Shown in pieces: positions 44,551 through 56,238 of a stretch of DNA of 64,000 nucleotides (position 1 is its first letter; the number at the start of each line of letters is the position of its first letter). The notes under the pieces were generated by a model. The model had not been told where the DNA came from and ran no database searches. It saw nothing but the letters and a program-made list of their open reading frames with translations. Both the position numbers and the translations under genes were made by a program. Origin of the DNA: Scilla litardierei (taxonomy: Eukaryota > Streptophyta > Magnoliopsida > Asparagales > Asparagaceae); the NCBI GenBank assembly GCA_030789695.1, contig CM061139.1, positions 203,705,641 through 203,769,640 of the forward strand. Direction: 5' to 3'.

Positions 44551-44910
44551 TGATCGCGCCCCGGCGTACACGTCCCGAGGCGACGGCTGTAGTTTTACCG
44601 CAAGCGCACGGTATAGCGGCGAGCGGGTATCGAACACAGGGAGGACGAATGACCGTGCTTGCTCCTAATCAACCTGGCTATTTAGAGGGATAATTGCCTT
44701 GGGCGATCCTGTCACAATCGTCAGACAAAAGTGCGAAATATCAAATCAAATAGAGAACGCCTAGGGAATGGGGAATCCCCACTACTCACCGTATTTCACA
44801 AATGTGGTTCGCCGGTATCGAAATCGCTAGGATGAGAATTTGGATGAACTAGTTGAAACTAAATGTGGAACCAAGCTCACGCTCTCGCGCTGTTGCCGGT
44901 CTATAGCTAT

Positions 44911-45210
44911 CCTAGGTTTGGGTCCAATCTCTTGCAAACCCTAGCCTAGGGAAGCTAGCATTAGGATCAACATCATCGTCCAATTGCGCACCGAGCCCAA
45001 TCTCTTGCAAACTCGGTCCACAATCTAGATTAGGATAGTTCCTACCCGTCCAATCTCTTGCAAACGGGTATCGGCACGGAATTGCAACCGGAGATCCTAG
45101 CATCGGTCCAATCTCTTGCAAACCGATACTTCGAAAATCCGACTCCAACCCAATTCGGATTTCTAGGGCTTCCTATCGAATTGGGATCCAATCTCTTGTA
45201 AATCCCAATT
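44911..45210 (-). repeat. Constant-loop hairpin array, 3' LTR copy
   Basis: Five stem-loops share the loop CCAATCTCTTGCAA (plus-strand sense; the last has TTGTAA). Loops lie at 44924-44937, 44997-45010, 45050-45063, 45108-45121 and 45188-45201. Stems differ: GGGT/ACCC extended by CCTAGG/CCTAGG, ACCGAG/CTCGGT, TACCCGT/ACGGGTA, ATCGGT/ACCGAT, AATTGGGAT/ATCCCAATT. Each pair is complementary. Confidence 0.85.
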
Positions 45211-45691
45211 GATGTGAATACCTAGCTATCCGTAGTAATTCGATCCCAATCTAATCCCTAATAACAATCCTAGCTCAATTTCTACCAATTCAACACAAAT
45301 ACGGAATTGGGCTTGTAGGGTTCATCCCCACGCCCCAAGACGTGGAGACTACTCACTAATCATAGCAATAGCACAATAATTAGCAATGAAATAGACAATG
45401 GAATTCATCACAACAATGATATAAACAATAAAAATAGAGTTTTTGGGGAAGAGAAGTGCAAACCAATGTAGATCTTCAATCAACCCAACAAAAATCCAAG
45501 TTTTTCTCTTCTCCAATCACAATTAATAAAGCTAAAAAGCAGACTCAAAAAGCTGCAAAAAATCTGAGAGGTGGCTCTTCAAACTAGGGTAAAAACAGGG
45601 CTTAAATAGCCCCAAAAATCGTCCAAAAATCCTGACCAAAACGCCCCTGCACAGCCTGTTTTCCGCAGATTTCGCTACAGGCAGCGCATCG

Positions 45692-46072
45692 CACTCGGCC
45701 GAGTGACAAAAGTCGCTCGGCCGAGTGAAAACCCTGTAATTTTCCAGTAAGTCGGGGCTTTCAGGGGTCTTCAGTTCGGAGGTGGCTCGGCCGAGTGAGT
45801 TGTCGTCACTCGGCCGATGGCTTTACTTCACTCGGGCGGACGGATTTACCACTCGGCCGAGTGGGTCTTCTGAAGCTCAGGTGGCCGAAAAAACAGTAAC
45901 TTCGATACTTTTGAGGGCCTTCGTCTGGGCGCCACTCGGGCGGACGTGGTATAGTCACTCGGCCGATGTGGTCTCCGTCGCTCGGCCGAGTACACATGGA
46001 AAACGTGTCTGAACGGGTCGGCCGAGCGGTGTCTCGCTGGTCGGCCGAGTGGCTCCTCCACTCGGCCGAGTG
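45692..46072 (-). promoter_or_regulatory. CACTCGGCCGAGTG palindrome cluster in U3, 3' LTR copy
   Basis: Same cluster as 57020-57400, about a dozen full or near sites. The TATA-like TATTTAAG is at 45601-45608. Confidence 0.75.
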
Positions 46073-46367
46073 GGACACAAAAAATGCCCAAACTGCTTAA
46101 TTTGGCCTCCCCGTCGCTCCTGCGGCGTCCATTCTTCTTCCGCTCCTCTCCAACAGCAAAATACTCCTCGGGGAGGTCGTTGGTGGCCGTCTAGCGTAAG
46201 CGTATCTCGAGATCACTCCAAATCGCGCCAAATCACCTGAAATGCGACAAAAACAACAAAACGTGAAAAGCATCGCAATATCGTCGATAAATCGTAAAAG
46301 ACGTGATTTGGGCGATCTAAATGGCATGCAAACATGCGGAAAAAAGGTGTAAAATAAGGAGTGATCA

Positions 46368-46378
46368 AAATCCCCCAA
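46368..46378 (-). other. Athila polypurine tract
   Basis: On the minus strand CTTGGGGGATTT directly precedes the LTR start TGATCA. Three more AGCTTGGGGGAG copies lie upstream near 46966, 48013 and 51957. Confidence 0.75.
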
Positions 46379-48423
46379 GCTTGCCTCTTACTCGTCCTCG
46401 AGGAAGATAAGTAAAAGGCGAACCCGGTGGATTCGAAAAACGAAAACGGCGAAAAAACGAAAAAAAGGAAAAACGAAGAAGAATGAAAACGAAATGAAAA
46501 TAAAGAAGAAAGAAGGAAGCGAAGAGGTAGTGCGCTAGATCATTTTCTCAGGACGTGGGTTTCACTTACTCATATAGCATGCACCGAATGTGAAATACAT
46601 GTCAAAGAATTTTATTTTGATATCATAGTATAATAGTGCAAATAGAAATAGAAAACCCACGAACAATGGTGTAATCATGAAGAACGGAATAATTTTAAGA
46701 TTAACATCGTCTGAATCATTTAAAGCGGTATACAAATCACAGATCACACACTTTTCAATCAAACGCTTTCTATCTGGAGTATAAGAATATCACACTATAG
46801 AATAGAGAGAATAGAAAAGTATGGATTTCATGAAATGAAAGCTAGGCTTAGATTTCTGGATTTCGTAGAGCTAGAAACGATCTCACCGAGTATAGAATAT
46901 TACTTAGCCTAGGTTGTCGTGCAATGTCAAGTAGTCACTCTCTCACACATCAATGGATCTCCTCCCCCAAGCTTATCTATAAGCGTGGTGGCACAAAAAT
47001 ATTTACATCCCCATTTATGTATACATATAGCTCCAAAATCAATGAAGAGAAAGAAGAGAGAAAGAAAGTGAGATGGGATCTTTTATTGAGGATTTTTCCT
47101 CTTTTCTTTTCTCTCTCTTTTTTTTTTCTTTTTTTTTGTTTTTTTTTGAATTTTTTTTTCTTTAAGCAATATATTCACAATGATCCCAACTCAGAGAGAG
47201 ATAATGATATGCAAGTATGTTTTTCTCCCTTTCATTCATTTTTTTTGGAATAGAATAGGGGATTTGGAGCTAGGAATTAATAGCGGGGGAAATGCCATAA
47301 AATAGAATCACTAAGGGGAGATTCACCAAAGATTTTAAAAGTAGAGAAATGATGTTCAAGATTTGTGGAGAAAGAAATATATATAACTCTCGGCTCACTC
47401 TATAAGACATGCACGACAACTTCAGCAGGGTAATCTAATCTACTCAGTTTTGATCACAAAAAGCTAACTAATCCCGATATATCATAGCTAACATCATTCA
47501 ATCATCCTGAAGTGAAGTGTACAATTCATGCATATAGAAGTGATAAAGGAAAAGAAATCAGTACTCCAGATATAGGCATTCAATGCGTGAATCTTGGTGT
47601 GTTTCCTGAGATAGCATACATATGAATATTCAGGCTCAGCTAATAATAAAACTTCATCCATTTTCATGTGAAAAAAAAAGGTGTGGGTTACCATTTCTAA
47701 ATGCAAGGCAAGTCATAGCATATGATATCAGATATAAAACCTAAGACATGACAAATATAGCATGCATATAGAATAAGCTGACTCCACGTAGACATCATCA
47801 CAGAAAATTCATCTCTAGCATGAGATGAAAAAGAAACGAAGTAAAGATAAAAGGAAAAATAGAACTATGCAATGCGGCACACAGGAAAATAAGAAAAACG
47901 TGATGCATGGCAAGATAAATGAAAAATAATGAAAAATAAGTGCAAAAGTGAAAAACGGTGTGAAAAACTGAAAATAAAGGTGGCTAAACGAAAAAAGAAA
48001 GTGAGGACTCACTCCCCCAAGCTAAACGGCACAGTGTCCTCAATGTGCAAGGTGTGGGACATCGAGAGACAAGAAGTGTGAGGGGCAAGTGAGGATGCAT
48101 GCATGGAAAAATGAAAATAAAAAGAAAGAGAAAAAAAAGAAAGAAATGAAAAAAAAAATATGATGCGGACATGATGCATGCACGAACAGGAGTGATATGA
48201 AAATAAATACAGTACCAAAAACGCTCCCTCTCTCCCAAAAAGATATATATATATGTGATCAAAATGAGAATCCCAAATAGATATGATATGATATGCACAT
48301 AAAGATATGATCAAAAATATAATCCCAAAAATAGTGAGGGGGAGGGGGGTGGACAAAAGTGCATCAGGACCCAGCAGAGACGGGCAGCACAACGGCAGGA
48401 ATGGATAAAGGCATCAAGAGTGC
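46379..48423 (-). other. Athila non-coding tract between ORF2 and the 3' LTR
   Basis: About 2 kb of A/T-rich, strongly strand-asymmetric sequence (long A- and G-rich runs on the plus strand, poly-T near 47110-47165) with no convincing ORF. Confidence 0.7.
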
Positions 48424-50622
48424 CTAAGAAGGCGGTGCTGCGCCGTCTCCGTCCTGAGGCGGAGGTGGTGGTGGTGGTGGTGTGGGCTGCTGAGCTGGGG
48501 TGGAAGCAGAAGCAGGTCTAGTGTGTGTGGAAGTGTGTGTGGGAACCTGCTGGGTGGGCTGGGGTACGCGAGGGAGACGCTCCAGCACCTGTGTAAGGCA
48601 GTAGTGGATCTGGGGTATCAGGTCGAAGCGTCCAGCCATCGCAGAGACGGTGGAGGACAGGGTCCTAAGGTCTCCTCTAAGACCACTCACCGCCAACTCA
48701 AGAGCACGTATGCTCTGCAGTGTAGTGTCGGGCGGGGGTGGTGCAGAGGGACGCACCGGTCTAGGCTGCGCAGGGCGAGGCTGGCGTACGCGAGTGGAGT
48801 ATGTGACGGGCTCAGCGGGGAAGGGGACAAAAGGTGCCGCGCCTGGAAAAGTGGGCCTGGCCTCGGTGCGAGGCCGGGACACCGGCTGGCGAGAAGTGGA
48901 GGCGGCGGCAGCAAAGGAAGCGTGCAAAAGAGGCAACGAGGTGGCCAAAGAGGTCTGTGGCACAGAAGTGTGGACAGACGCCACGACACTCTCGGAGAAG
49001 ACGGCGGCAGTGGAGACAGAGGAATCTCCCGCTGGGGTAGAAGTGTGTGGTCCAAAAGGTGTAGCCCCAGCGGAGATCATGCTAACCATGGTCTCCACGA
49101 CCGAAACGAACGAGGGCTCTCCGTACTCGACTACGGTCGGCGGGCGCTCGGGGAAGGCAGAAGAAAGAGGCTCGACAGACAAGGGGCCAGTGGCGGAAGT
49201 GGGAGTGGTGGTGACAGCCTCGGAAGTGGTGACCGTGGTGGAAGTGGGCTCAGCAAGAGTACTCTCGACACTGGCAGAAGTGAGGACAGAAGTGTCAGGA
49301 GCAGCAGAAACGACAGGTGTGGGCTGAGGGGCCACAGGGGCGACAGGGTCGGCAGCAGGCTCGGCAGGGCGTGCAGCAGGGTCTGCGGGGGCAGCCTGGG
49401 CAGCGTGGGCAGCGTGGGCCTGCTCGGCCTCCTCGGCCTCGAGCACGTAGGCGGCGGGGATGAGGACATCCATATCTGGGAGCCAGTCAACGTGGGCCGG
49501 TGCAATCTGGGTCCGAGCAGGGCTCGGGAGAATCATGTAGTCGGCACCGAAAGGGCCGTGCAACCAGACCCAGTGATGCTCACCATGCGGACGCAGCATC
49601 TTCATCCGGGCCATAACATCTATCGACAAAGAGGTGGGGCCCGGGACGCGTCGCAAGTCGTCGGGGAAGTCCTCGCCGGTCATAAGAGCCAGCAGGGTAA
49701 TCAGGCCGCCGCAGCATATCGGTGAGCGAGCGCCCACCGATACAATGATGCGGTCTAAGTACCATGCCGCGATATCGATCACGACGGCGGGGACAAGCTC
49801 ATCTCCATCCCTAGATAAAGCTCTGGGACGGGTCATCGCGTAGAGCATGTAAAGCTCCGGCGTAGACATCGTGCCCGGCTCATATCTGGCCAAAAAGGTA
49901 GTCGCCATGAGGCGCTGGGCAATGCGTAGGCAGGGGTGGACTATGGCCGAGGCCTTGGCCCTACTAGGGTCAAAGGCGGCGTGAAGACCTGTAATCCGGG
50001 CCCAGAAGGCACCGGCGTCGAAAGAAGGTGGGGGGATATGGGTGGGGCCATAACCGCGATCGGCTCCGGGGACTGCGGGCCAAGAGAAAAACGCTCTCAT
50101 CATATCGAGAGTGACCTGGCACTCTCGATCCATGAACCGGAATGAGCATCCCTCATCGGTCCGGGCGATCGAACTCAAAACCTCAAGTGTCGGACGGGTA
50201 AAAGTATCCGCCGACACCTGCAGAAAATCTCGCCAACCCACGTTGTCGTACAACGTGAGCAGTCCCTCGAGTACCCCCAGGCGACCAAGGTCAGCGAGGT
50301 GTGCAAACCTGGAGGGTACGATCGAGCGCTGAGAGATACGGTCGAAGACGGCGCGGTGTGCGTCGTCTCGGAACGTGATCCCGAGCGGCCCGACCAGTGG
50401 AGCCGGTGGTGGTGGCTGTGCAGCGGCGGGGAGTGGCTGTGCGGGCTGTGGGTGCGCTGCAGGCTGTGCGGGGTGTGCGGGGCCTGCAGGCTGTGCTGGG
50501 TGGACGGGGTGTGCGGGAGAATGCGGAGGAGAGTCCTCCACCTCGTGAGCAGGGCCGGCCTCATCCGATCGCTTCCGCTTGGCGGAAGCTCTCGTCGACC
50601 TCGGTCGTGTCCGGGGCGGCAT
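48424..50622 (-). CDS. Athila second ORF (post-pol protein)
   Basis: 732 codons from the ATG at 50622 (MPPRTRPRSTRASAKRKRSD), chosen because the longer open frame starts with TTG. N-terminus: basic, with a likely nuclear localisation signal (SAKRKRSD), then a Pro/Ala/His repeat tract. Residues about 90-390 form a globular part: LTLYDNVGWRDFLQ, FRFMDRECQVTLDMMRAFFS, ITGLHAAFDP, then ARYEPGTMSTPELYMLYAMT and CCGGLITLL. This resembles the plant retrotransposon 'Athila ORF-1/putative plant transposon protein' family as I remember it. The C-terminal half is Ala/Thr/Ser-rich low complexity ending in a Pro run. No convincing transmembrane envelope features are seen. It has its own upstream TATA box and palindrome cluster (51156-51502). 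Role unknown. Confidence 0.75.
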   Translation of the reverse strand: MPPRTRPRSTRASAKRKRSDEAGPAHEVEDSPPHSPAHPVHPAQPAGPAHPAQPAAHPQPAQPLPAAAQPPPPAPLVGPLGITFRDDAHRAVFDRISQRSIVPSRFAHLADLGRLGVLEGLLTLYDNVGWRDFLQVSADTFTRPTLEVLSSIARTDEGCSFRFMDRECQVTLDMMRAFFSWPAVPGADRGYGPTHIPPPSFDAGAFWARITGLHAAFDPSRAKASAIVHPCLRIAQRLMATTFLARYEPGTMSTPELYMLYAMTRPRALSRDGDELVPAVVIDIAAWYLDRIIVSVGARSPICCGGLITLLALMTGEDFPDDLRRVPGPTSLSIDVMARMKMLRPHGEHHWVWLHGPFGADYMILPSPARTQIAPAHVDWLPDMDVLIPAAYVLEAEEAEQAHAAHAAQAAPADPAARPAEPAADPVAPVAPQPTPVVSAAPDTSVLTSASVESTLAEPTSTTVTTSEAVTTTPTSATGPLSVEPLSSAFPERPPTVVEYGEPSFVSVVETMVSMISAGATPFGPHTSTPAGDSSVSTAAVFSESVVASVHTSVPQTSLATSLPLLHASFAAAASTSRQPVSRPRTEARPTFPGAAPFVPFPAEPVTYSTRVRQPRPAQPRPVRPSAPPPPDTTLQSIRALELAVSGLRGDLRTLSSTVSAMAGRFDLIPQIHYCLTQVLERLPRVPQPTQQVPTHTSTHTRPASASTPAQQPTPPPPPPPPQDGDGAAPPS

Positions 50623-51155
50623 GTCGGCCCTGAACGCGCGCCGAAAAGTGAAAAGTGCGGCGTGTGCAAAAAGAATGGAAAGAGTATACCTGAACACGCC
50701 GCGAGTGCTAAGTAGTGGAAGCGTGCGAAGTCCGCGCCTCCACGAAGTCCGGAGCAGCCCGTAGAAGCTCCCCTGGCCTCCCCTAAGCTCCAATAAGCAG
50801 CCTGCGCGTGAAAAAGCGATATCAGCGAGTAATAATCAAAATGTATGGAGCAATAGGGGTGCAATGGATAGATATAGGAATTGATTTGGGTTAGGGGGGC
50901 GTTTAGCACATGGATCCTCAAAAAATACACGAGGAGAGGAGAAAACGGTGAAAATAAGCGAACCGGAGGTGATCGGAGGCGGGGCTGCCGGCGGCGACTC
51001 GGGCGGGGTCCGGCGATGGTCGGCCGGCGATGGCAGGCCGAGCGGCGGCGCGCGCGGGTGAGTGGCTGTTGGGCGAGGCGAGATCGGGCGAGGGAAAGCT
51101 GAGGGGGCGCGGGCGAAGGAGTTTTTTCGTTTTCGAAAACTGCGCCCCCCCTCGG

Positions 51156-51502
51156 CTTTATATTAAAAAGTTACGACTCGGCCGAGTGACTTTACTCACT
51201 CGTCCGAGCGAGGCAAATAACGATTTCTCCCCGATATCGCTTCGGCCGAGTGGCTTTGCCAGGCTCGGCCGAGTGGAGTAAGTCCATTCGGCCGAGTGAC
51301 TCAAGCTACTCGGCATAACTCGCCCTAGGAGGGTATCCGATTTACTCGGCCGAGTGAATATATATACTCGGCCGAGTGGCAGTTCTTATGAAATGAGAAA
51401 AATAGACAGAGAGTTGGGTACAGCAGACTTCCCTCGTTCGTGAGCGGCTCGGCCGGACGAACTTATGGACTCGGCCGAGTGACTAGTATACTCGGCCGAG
51501 TG
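51156..51502 (-). promoter_or_regulatory. Putative internal promoter of Athila ORF2
   Basis: About ten full or near copies of CACTCGGCCGAGTG-type palindromes (51175-51502; for example 51175-51188, 51262-51275, 51343-51356, 51365-51378, 51468-51481, 51489-51502) lie just upstream of a TATA box (minus strand TATAAAG, 51156-51162). The ORF2 ATG is about 530 nt downstream. A polypyrimidine-AG near 50802 could be the acceptor of a leader intron. The arrangement mirrors the LTR U3. Sequence 51503-51823 holds nothing else recognised. Confidence 0.55.
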
Positions 51503-51823
51503 AGCCTTAATTTCTGCTGTTTATCTTCGTTTGGGCTCTAAACTCCGTCTTTCTTCCTCCAGTCGATTTCATGCTCCTCCTAAGCGTCGAACGCCTTCTT
51601 TGGGCGCTCCTCGTCGCCTCGTTCATCCTCCTCATGATGGATCTACTTATCTCCTCTCCTGTCAAGAAAAATGGGACCCGTTATCACAAAATTTGGCGAT
51701 CGACTCAAAACACTAAAAATTTCTAAAACAAAAATAAAGAAAAAGTAAAAATAAAGCAAAAACCGTCGGGTTGCCTCCCGACAAGCGCTCGTTTAAGGTC
51801 GTGAGCTCGACCCCCTATAATTT

Positions 51824-54800
51824 TCAATCAATGCGGGATGTTGGGTGCATACGGGATGCACCCGTCAAACTTTCCGGGGAGCGCGCTTGGATTCGAACGT
51901 GGCGGCGTAGCGTTCTCCCGCGGTGGTCTCCTATCTCGAATAGTGTTGGGGGAGGCTCCCCCAAGCTAGCATTTGCCCCGGCCAACGGCTTGACCGGCGG
52001 TGCCGATTTCCGTGCCGGCGGAGCTTTCTTTGGAGACTTTAATTTCGAGAGCTTGCAGAGCTCTCGAATCCTCGCGACATCAGTGTCGCCTTCATCTTCA
52101 TCAGCGGAGAAGTCGGGGGAATCGTCTTTAATCTTTTCATCTTGGCCTAAATCCGGGCCTTCATCAAATTCTTCATCAAAAAGGGCACCAATTGAGTGAG
52201 GAATCGCCTCCTCTATTACCTCATCGAGGAGGTCCGAGAGATCATGCGACCGCTCTTTAAGCAAATATACTCTATTGGTTTCACCCGTCGGGATCCCCTC
52301 GGAATAGTGCTTGAGCCTTTGACCATTTACTTTGAATGTGGTACCATCCTTGCTTTCCAACTCGAAAGCTCCTCCCGGTTGTATGTGCTTAATGGTGAAA
52401 GGTCCCGACCATCGTGACCTCAACTTACCGGGAAATAGTCGGAGTCGGGAATTGTAGAGCAAGACCTTGTCTCCCACCTTGAAGTCCGTGACAGTTATGC
52501 GGGCATCGTGGAAAATCTTGGTCCTTTCCTTGTAAATTCTCGAGCTCTCATAGGCGTCTCTCCTTATTTCATCAAGTTCGTTGATGTCCAAGAGTCGCCT
52601 CACCGCCGCACTCTTATAATCGTAGTTAAAGGTCTTGATGGCCCAATATGCACGGTGTTCCAACTCTACCGGCAAGTGGCAAGCCTTCCCGTAAACTAGG
52701 CGGAACGGTGTGGTACCGATGGGGGTGCGAAAGGCCGTGCGATAGGCCCATAGAGCATCGTTTAACTTCATTGACCAATCCTTTCTAGACCGATCTACGG
52801 TTTTCTCGAGAATTTGCTTGATTTCTCTATTTGAGACTTCTACTTGGCCGCTTGTCTGGGGGTGATAAGCCATTCCAACTCTATGATTTACCCCGTACTT
52901 CTTTAGCATGGCTTCAAACTTGTTCTCTATGAAGTGGCTTCCCCCGTCGCTTATCAAGGTACGCGGCACTCCAAAGCGCGGAAAGATATTTTGCTTGAAG
53001 AATTTGGAGACGACCCTAGCATCATTAGTAGGGGTGGCAATAGCTTCAACCCATTTGGAGACATAGTCAACGGCCAATAGGATGTACTTGTTGCCATTGC
53101 TCGACGGAAAAGGCCCCATGAAGTCTACTCCCCAATAATCAAAAAGCTCAATCTCCTGGATGGGTCTCATCGGCATCTCATTGCGCTTGGAGATATTCCC
53201 GGTCCGTTGACATCTATCGCAACCCTTCACAAAAGCGTGAGTGTCTTTAAACATTGTGGGCCAGAAGAATCCGCTCTGCAAGATCTTAGCGGTAGTTTTA
53301 GAGGCGGCATGATGTCCCCCGCATGGTAGACCGTGGCAATGCAAAATGATAGACGTTGCCTCCTCTTTAGGAACACACCTACGAATGACATTATCTTTGC
53401 ATATCTTGAAAAGGTAAGGATCTTCCCAAAAATAGCTACGGACCTCATGCATAAATCTCCTCTTTTGTTGCGTGGACATCCCATGCGGTTTGATTCCGCA
53501 CGCCAAGTAGTTGACGAAGTCCGCATACCAAGGTACTTCCTCGGCCCTTACCGCATACAGCCTCTCATCAACAAATGTATCGTCAATAGGTAAGCTCTCA
53601 TCCTCCTTGTCGCGAATGAGCCTGGATAAATGATCTGCCACGACATTGTCTGTACCCTTCTTATCTCTGATCTCTAGGTCGAATTCTTGCAACAAGAGTA
53701 TCCACCTAATCAACCGGGGTTTGGCCTCCTTCTTGTTTAAAAGATATTTCAATGCTGCATGGTCGGTGTGGACAATCACCTTGGAACCGAGGAGGTAGGA
53801 GCGAAACTTCTCTATGGAATAGACGACCGCTAGAAGCTCCTTTTCGGTAGTTGTGTAGTTTTTCTGCGCGTCATCCAATGTCTTGCTTGCGTAGTATATC
53901 GCATGAAGCTTCCTATCTTTCCTTTGTCCCAATACCGCTCCAATGGCTTGGTCGCTAGCATCGCACATTAGCTCAAAAGGGAGGCTCCAATCCGGCGGTT
54001 GAATGATGGGCGCTGAGACTAGCGCTTCCTTCAAGGTGTTGAAAGCTTGCAAGCATTCTCCTGAAAAATCAAAAGGAACATCTTTAGCGAGTAAGGAAGT
54101 AAGTGGTCGGGCAATCGAGGCGAAATCCTTAATGAAGCGGCGGTAAAACCCCGCGTGACCAAGGAAGCCTCTAATGCCCTTGACATTAATAGGAGGAGGA
54201 AGTTTTTCGATTACCTCAATCTTAGCTTTATCTACCTCGATTCCTCTTGAGGAAACAAGATGTCCGAGAACTATACCTTCCGTGACCATGAAGTGGCACT
54301 TCTCCCAATTGAGAGTGAGATTGTTTTGTTGGCACCTTTTTAGGACTTTAGTGAGATTTTCCAAGCAAGAGTCAAACTCACTTCCATAAACCGAGAAATC
54401 ATCCATAAAAACTTCCATAATATTTTCAATATAATCGGAAAATATGGATGGCATACATCTTTGAAATGTGGCGGGAGCATTACAAAGGCCGAACGGCATC
54501 CTACGGTATGCGTAGGTGCCATAGGGACAAGTGAAAGTTGTCTTTTCTTGGTCATCTTCGTGCAAAGGGATTTGGAAGAAACCCGAATACCCGTCTAGAT
54601 AGCAAAAGTATTTATGGTTCGCGAGGCGTTCAAGCATTTGATCGATGAATGGCAATGGGTAATGGTCCTTTCGGGTGGCTTTATTGAGTCTCCTATAGTC
54701 AATGCACATTCGCCATCCCGTGACAGTGCGCGTGGATATTGGCTCACCTTTGTCATTTTTTATGACAGTCATCCCTCCTTTCTTGGGGACGACGTGGACG

Positions 54801-55708
54801 GGGCTAACCCATCTACTGTCAGAGATAGGATAAATTATACCGGCTTCAAGCAATTTTAGGATTTCCTTTTTAACCACCTCCTTCATGTTCGGGTTCAACC
54901 TCCTTTGAGGCTCTATGGAGGTGGCTTCGGTATCCTCCAAATGGATCCGATGCGTGCAAAGCCTAGGGCTTATTCCCTTTAGATCGGAAATAGTGTATCC
55001 CAAGACATCTTTGTGGCTCCTAAGGACGTCTAGGAGTTTTTCAAGTTGATCTTGTGTGAGGTGGGAATTGACTATCACCGGAAAAGTCAATTTATTACCC
55101 AAAAAGGCATACCTTAGATTCGGCGGTAATTGTTTAAGCTCTACCTGAGGTGGCGCTGCTTCTTCCACTTTATCAGCTCGCATGAATTCGGCTTCTTCCT
55201 CGTCATCCGGGTTTAGCTCATGTTCAGATGGCATGCTTTCATGTGACAAGTCGGACTCGCTGCTTAGTGAGGATGAGGCATCGAAGTAGGCGCCCTCTGA
55301 TTCAGTGCTAGCATCGCCAAAACCTTCACTCTGCTCCAGTTCGTACCTGGAATCAAGAAACACATCAGACGATTCATAAAAACAAGAGTGAGCGTCATAA
55401 AGTGTAACACCCTGAATATCGGTTTGCTCGAAGGGTTCTTCGGGAGCATAGTGCTCTTCGACATTTGCTCTATTGTCTTCGAAATGCAATTTGTCGTCGA
55501 CTACGTCAACTCTGACATTGCCTCCGATAGTTCCTTCCGGGGAGATTTGGTCCATCACAAAGCTAGCAAATAGTTGTTCGTCGGGGTCCGTGATATTGAT
55601 AGCAAATGCTCCGGTAGTGTGGACCTCGTCGACAAGCTCCTTAAGGAGGTCTGTGAAGGTGTCATAGTCTTCTCGACTGAGTTCTATTGTTGGCGTTGCA
55701 TCCCCCAT
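51824..55708 (-). CDS. Athila pol: RT-RNase H-integrase polyprotein, intact
   Basis: 1294 codons from the first ATG ([18 protein letters not shown]). Residues 1-195 are an acidic linker with no zinc knuckle and no D-S/T-G protease motif. RT about 270-470: [28 protein letters not shown] (D372), [14 protein letters not shown] and FMDDFSVYG (D436/D437). RNase [15 protein letters not shown] (D583), [11 protein letters not shown] (E622), [11 protein letters not shown] (D649), ADHLSR (D692). Integrase: H/C finger ending CDRCQRTG, then GVDFMGPF (D862), ISDGGSHF (D921), GQVEVSNRE (E957), a proper D35E. The C-terminal domain [20 protein letters not shown] precedes an acidic tail. No stops or shifts. 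Gag and protease would have to come from another element. Confidence 0.95.
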   Translation of the reverse strand: MGDATPTIELSREDYDTFTDLLKELVDEVHTTGAFAINITDPDEQLFASFVMDQISPEGTIGGNVRVDVVDDKLHFEDNRANVEEHYAPEEPFEQTDIQGVTLYDAHSCFYESSDVFLDSRYELEQSEGFGDASTESEGAYFDASSSLSSESDLSHESMPSEHELNPDDEEEAEFMRADKVEEAAPPQVELKQLPPNLRYAFLGNKLTFPVIVNSHLTQDQLEKLLDVLRSHKDVLGYTISDLKGISPRLCTHRIHLEDTEATSIEPQRRLNPNMKEVVKKEILKLLEAGIIYPISDSRWVSPVHVVPKKGGMTVIKNDKGEPISTRTVTGWRMCIDYRRLNKATRKDHYPLPFIDQMLERLANHKYFCYLDGYSGFFQIPLHEDDQEKTTFTCPYGTYAYRRMPFGLCNAPATFQRCMPSIFSDYIENIMEVFMDDFSVYGSEFDSCLENLTKVLKRCQQNNLTLNWEKCHFMVTEGIVLGHLVSSRGIEVDKAKIEVIEKLPPPINVKGIRGFLGHAGFYRRFIKDFASIARPLTSLLAKDVPFDFSGECLQAFNTLKEALVSAPIIQPPDWSLPFELMCDASDQAIGAVLGQRKDRKLHAIYYASKTLDDAQKNYTTTEKELLAVVYSIEKFRSYLLGSKVIVHTDHAALKYLLNKKEAKPRLIRWILLLQEFDLEIRDKKGTDNVVADHLSRLIRDKEDESLPIDDTFVDERLYAVRAEEVPWYADFVNYLACGIKPHGMSTQQKRRFMHEVRSYFWEDPYLFKICKDNVIRRCVPKEEATSIILHCHGLPCGGHHAASKTTAKILQSGFFWPTMFKDTHAFVKGCDRCQRTGNISKRNEMPMRPIQEIELFDYWGVDFMGPFPSSNGNKYILLAVDYVSKWVEAIATPTNDARVVSKFFKQNIFPRFGVPRTLISDGGSHFIENKFEAMLKKYGVNHRVGMAYHPQTSGQVEVSNREIKQILEKTVDRSRKDWSMKLNDALWAYRTAFRTPIGTTPFRLVYGKACHLPVELEHRAYWAIKTFNYDYKSAAVRRLLDINELDEIRRDAYESSRIYKERTKIFHDARITVTDFKVGDKVLLYNSRLRLFPGKLRSRWSGPFTIKHIQPGGAFELESKDGTTFKVNGQRLKHYSEGIPTGETNRVYLLKERSHDLSDLLDEVIEEAIPHSIGALFDEEFDEGPDLGQDEKIKDDSPDFSADEDEGDTDVARIRELCKLSKLKSPKKAPPARKSAPPVKPLAGANASLGEPPPTLFEIGDHRGRTLRRHVRIQARSPESLTGASRMHPTSRID

Positions 55709-55854
55709 TCTCCCTGTTAAGATCTTATGCAAAATGCGGGGAGAATATGCAAATAGGGCTACGAATGAAGTTAGGATAAGATAGAGAGGGAAGTAAAGGA
55801 AGAAGGTAAGAAGAAATAACCGGGTGGTCGGTGCCGAGCACCGTCAAAATGCCC

Positions 55855-55872
55855 TCCCCGGCAGCGGCGCCA
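55855..55872 (-). other. Athila primer-binding site (tRNA-Asp type)
   Basis: On the minus strand TGGCGCCGCTGCCGGGGA, one base from the tRNA-Asp 3'-end complement TGGCGCCGTTGCCGGGGA used by many Athila/Tat elements. It lies six bases after the 5' LTR. Only about 146 bp separate it from the pol ATG, leaving no room for gag. Confidence 0.88.
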
Positions 55873-56238
55873 AAAACTTGATCGCGCCCCGGCGTACACG
55901 TCCCGAGGCGACGGTTGTAGTTTTACCGCAAGCGCACGGTATAGCGACGAGCGGGTATCGAACACAGGGAGGACGAATGACCGTGCTTGCTCCTAATCAA
56001 CCTGGCTATTTAGAGGGATAATTGCCTTGGGCGATCCTGTCACAATCGTCAGACAAAAGTGCGAAATATCAAATCAAATAGAGAACGCCTAGGGAATGGG
56101 GAATCCCCACTACTCACCGTATTTCACAAATGTGGTTCGCCGGTATCGAAATCGCTAGGATGAGAATTTGGATGAACTAGTTGAAACTAAATGTGGAACC
56201 AAGCTCACGCTCTCGCGCTGTTGCCGGTCTATAGCTAT

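Larger units (their letters stand above)
44551..46367 (-). repeat. Athila 3' LTR
   Basis: Termini TGATCA (46362-46367) and TGATCG (44551) on the plus strand, 1817 bp. Nearly identical to 55879-57694. Confidence 0.96.

Noticed and set aside
44912..45148. 78-codon frame across the hairpin array (repeated ARDWT/LQEIG peptides), also at 56240-56476
   Set aside because: The repetition comes from the shared hairpin loop read in different frames. There is no sign of coding selection.
44911..45210. CRISPR-like look of a repeated CCAATCTCTTGCAA with variable flanks
   Set aside because: The spacing is irregular, the flanks are inverted partners rather than spacers, and the context is a plant LTR with no cas genes.
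48523..49725. 400-codon plus-strand ORF
   Set aside because: Antisense shadow of the GC-rich Athila ORF2; its Gly/Arg/Ser composition reflects the opposite strand's repeats.
50623..50793. Upstream extension of Athila ORF2 to 50793 and of pol to 55732
   Set aside because: Both begin at TTG, not ATG. The first in-frame ATGs are 50622 and 55708. An upstream spliced exon cannot be excluded for ORF2.
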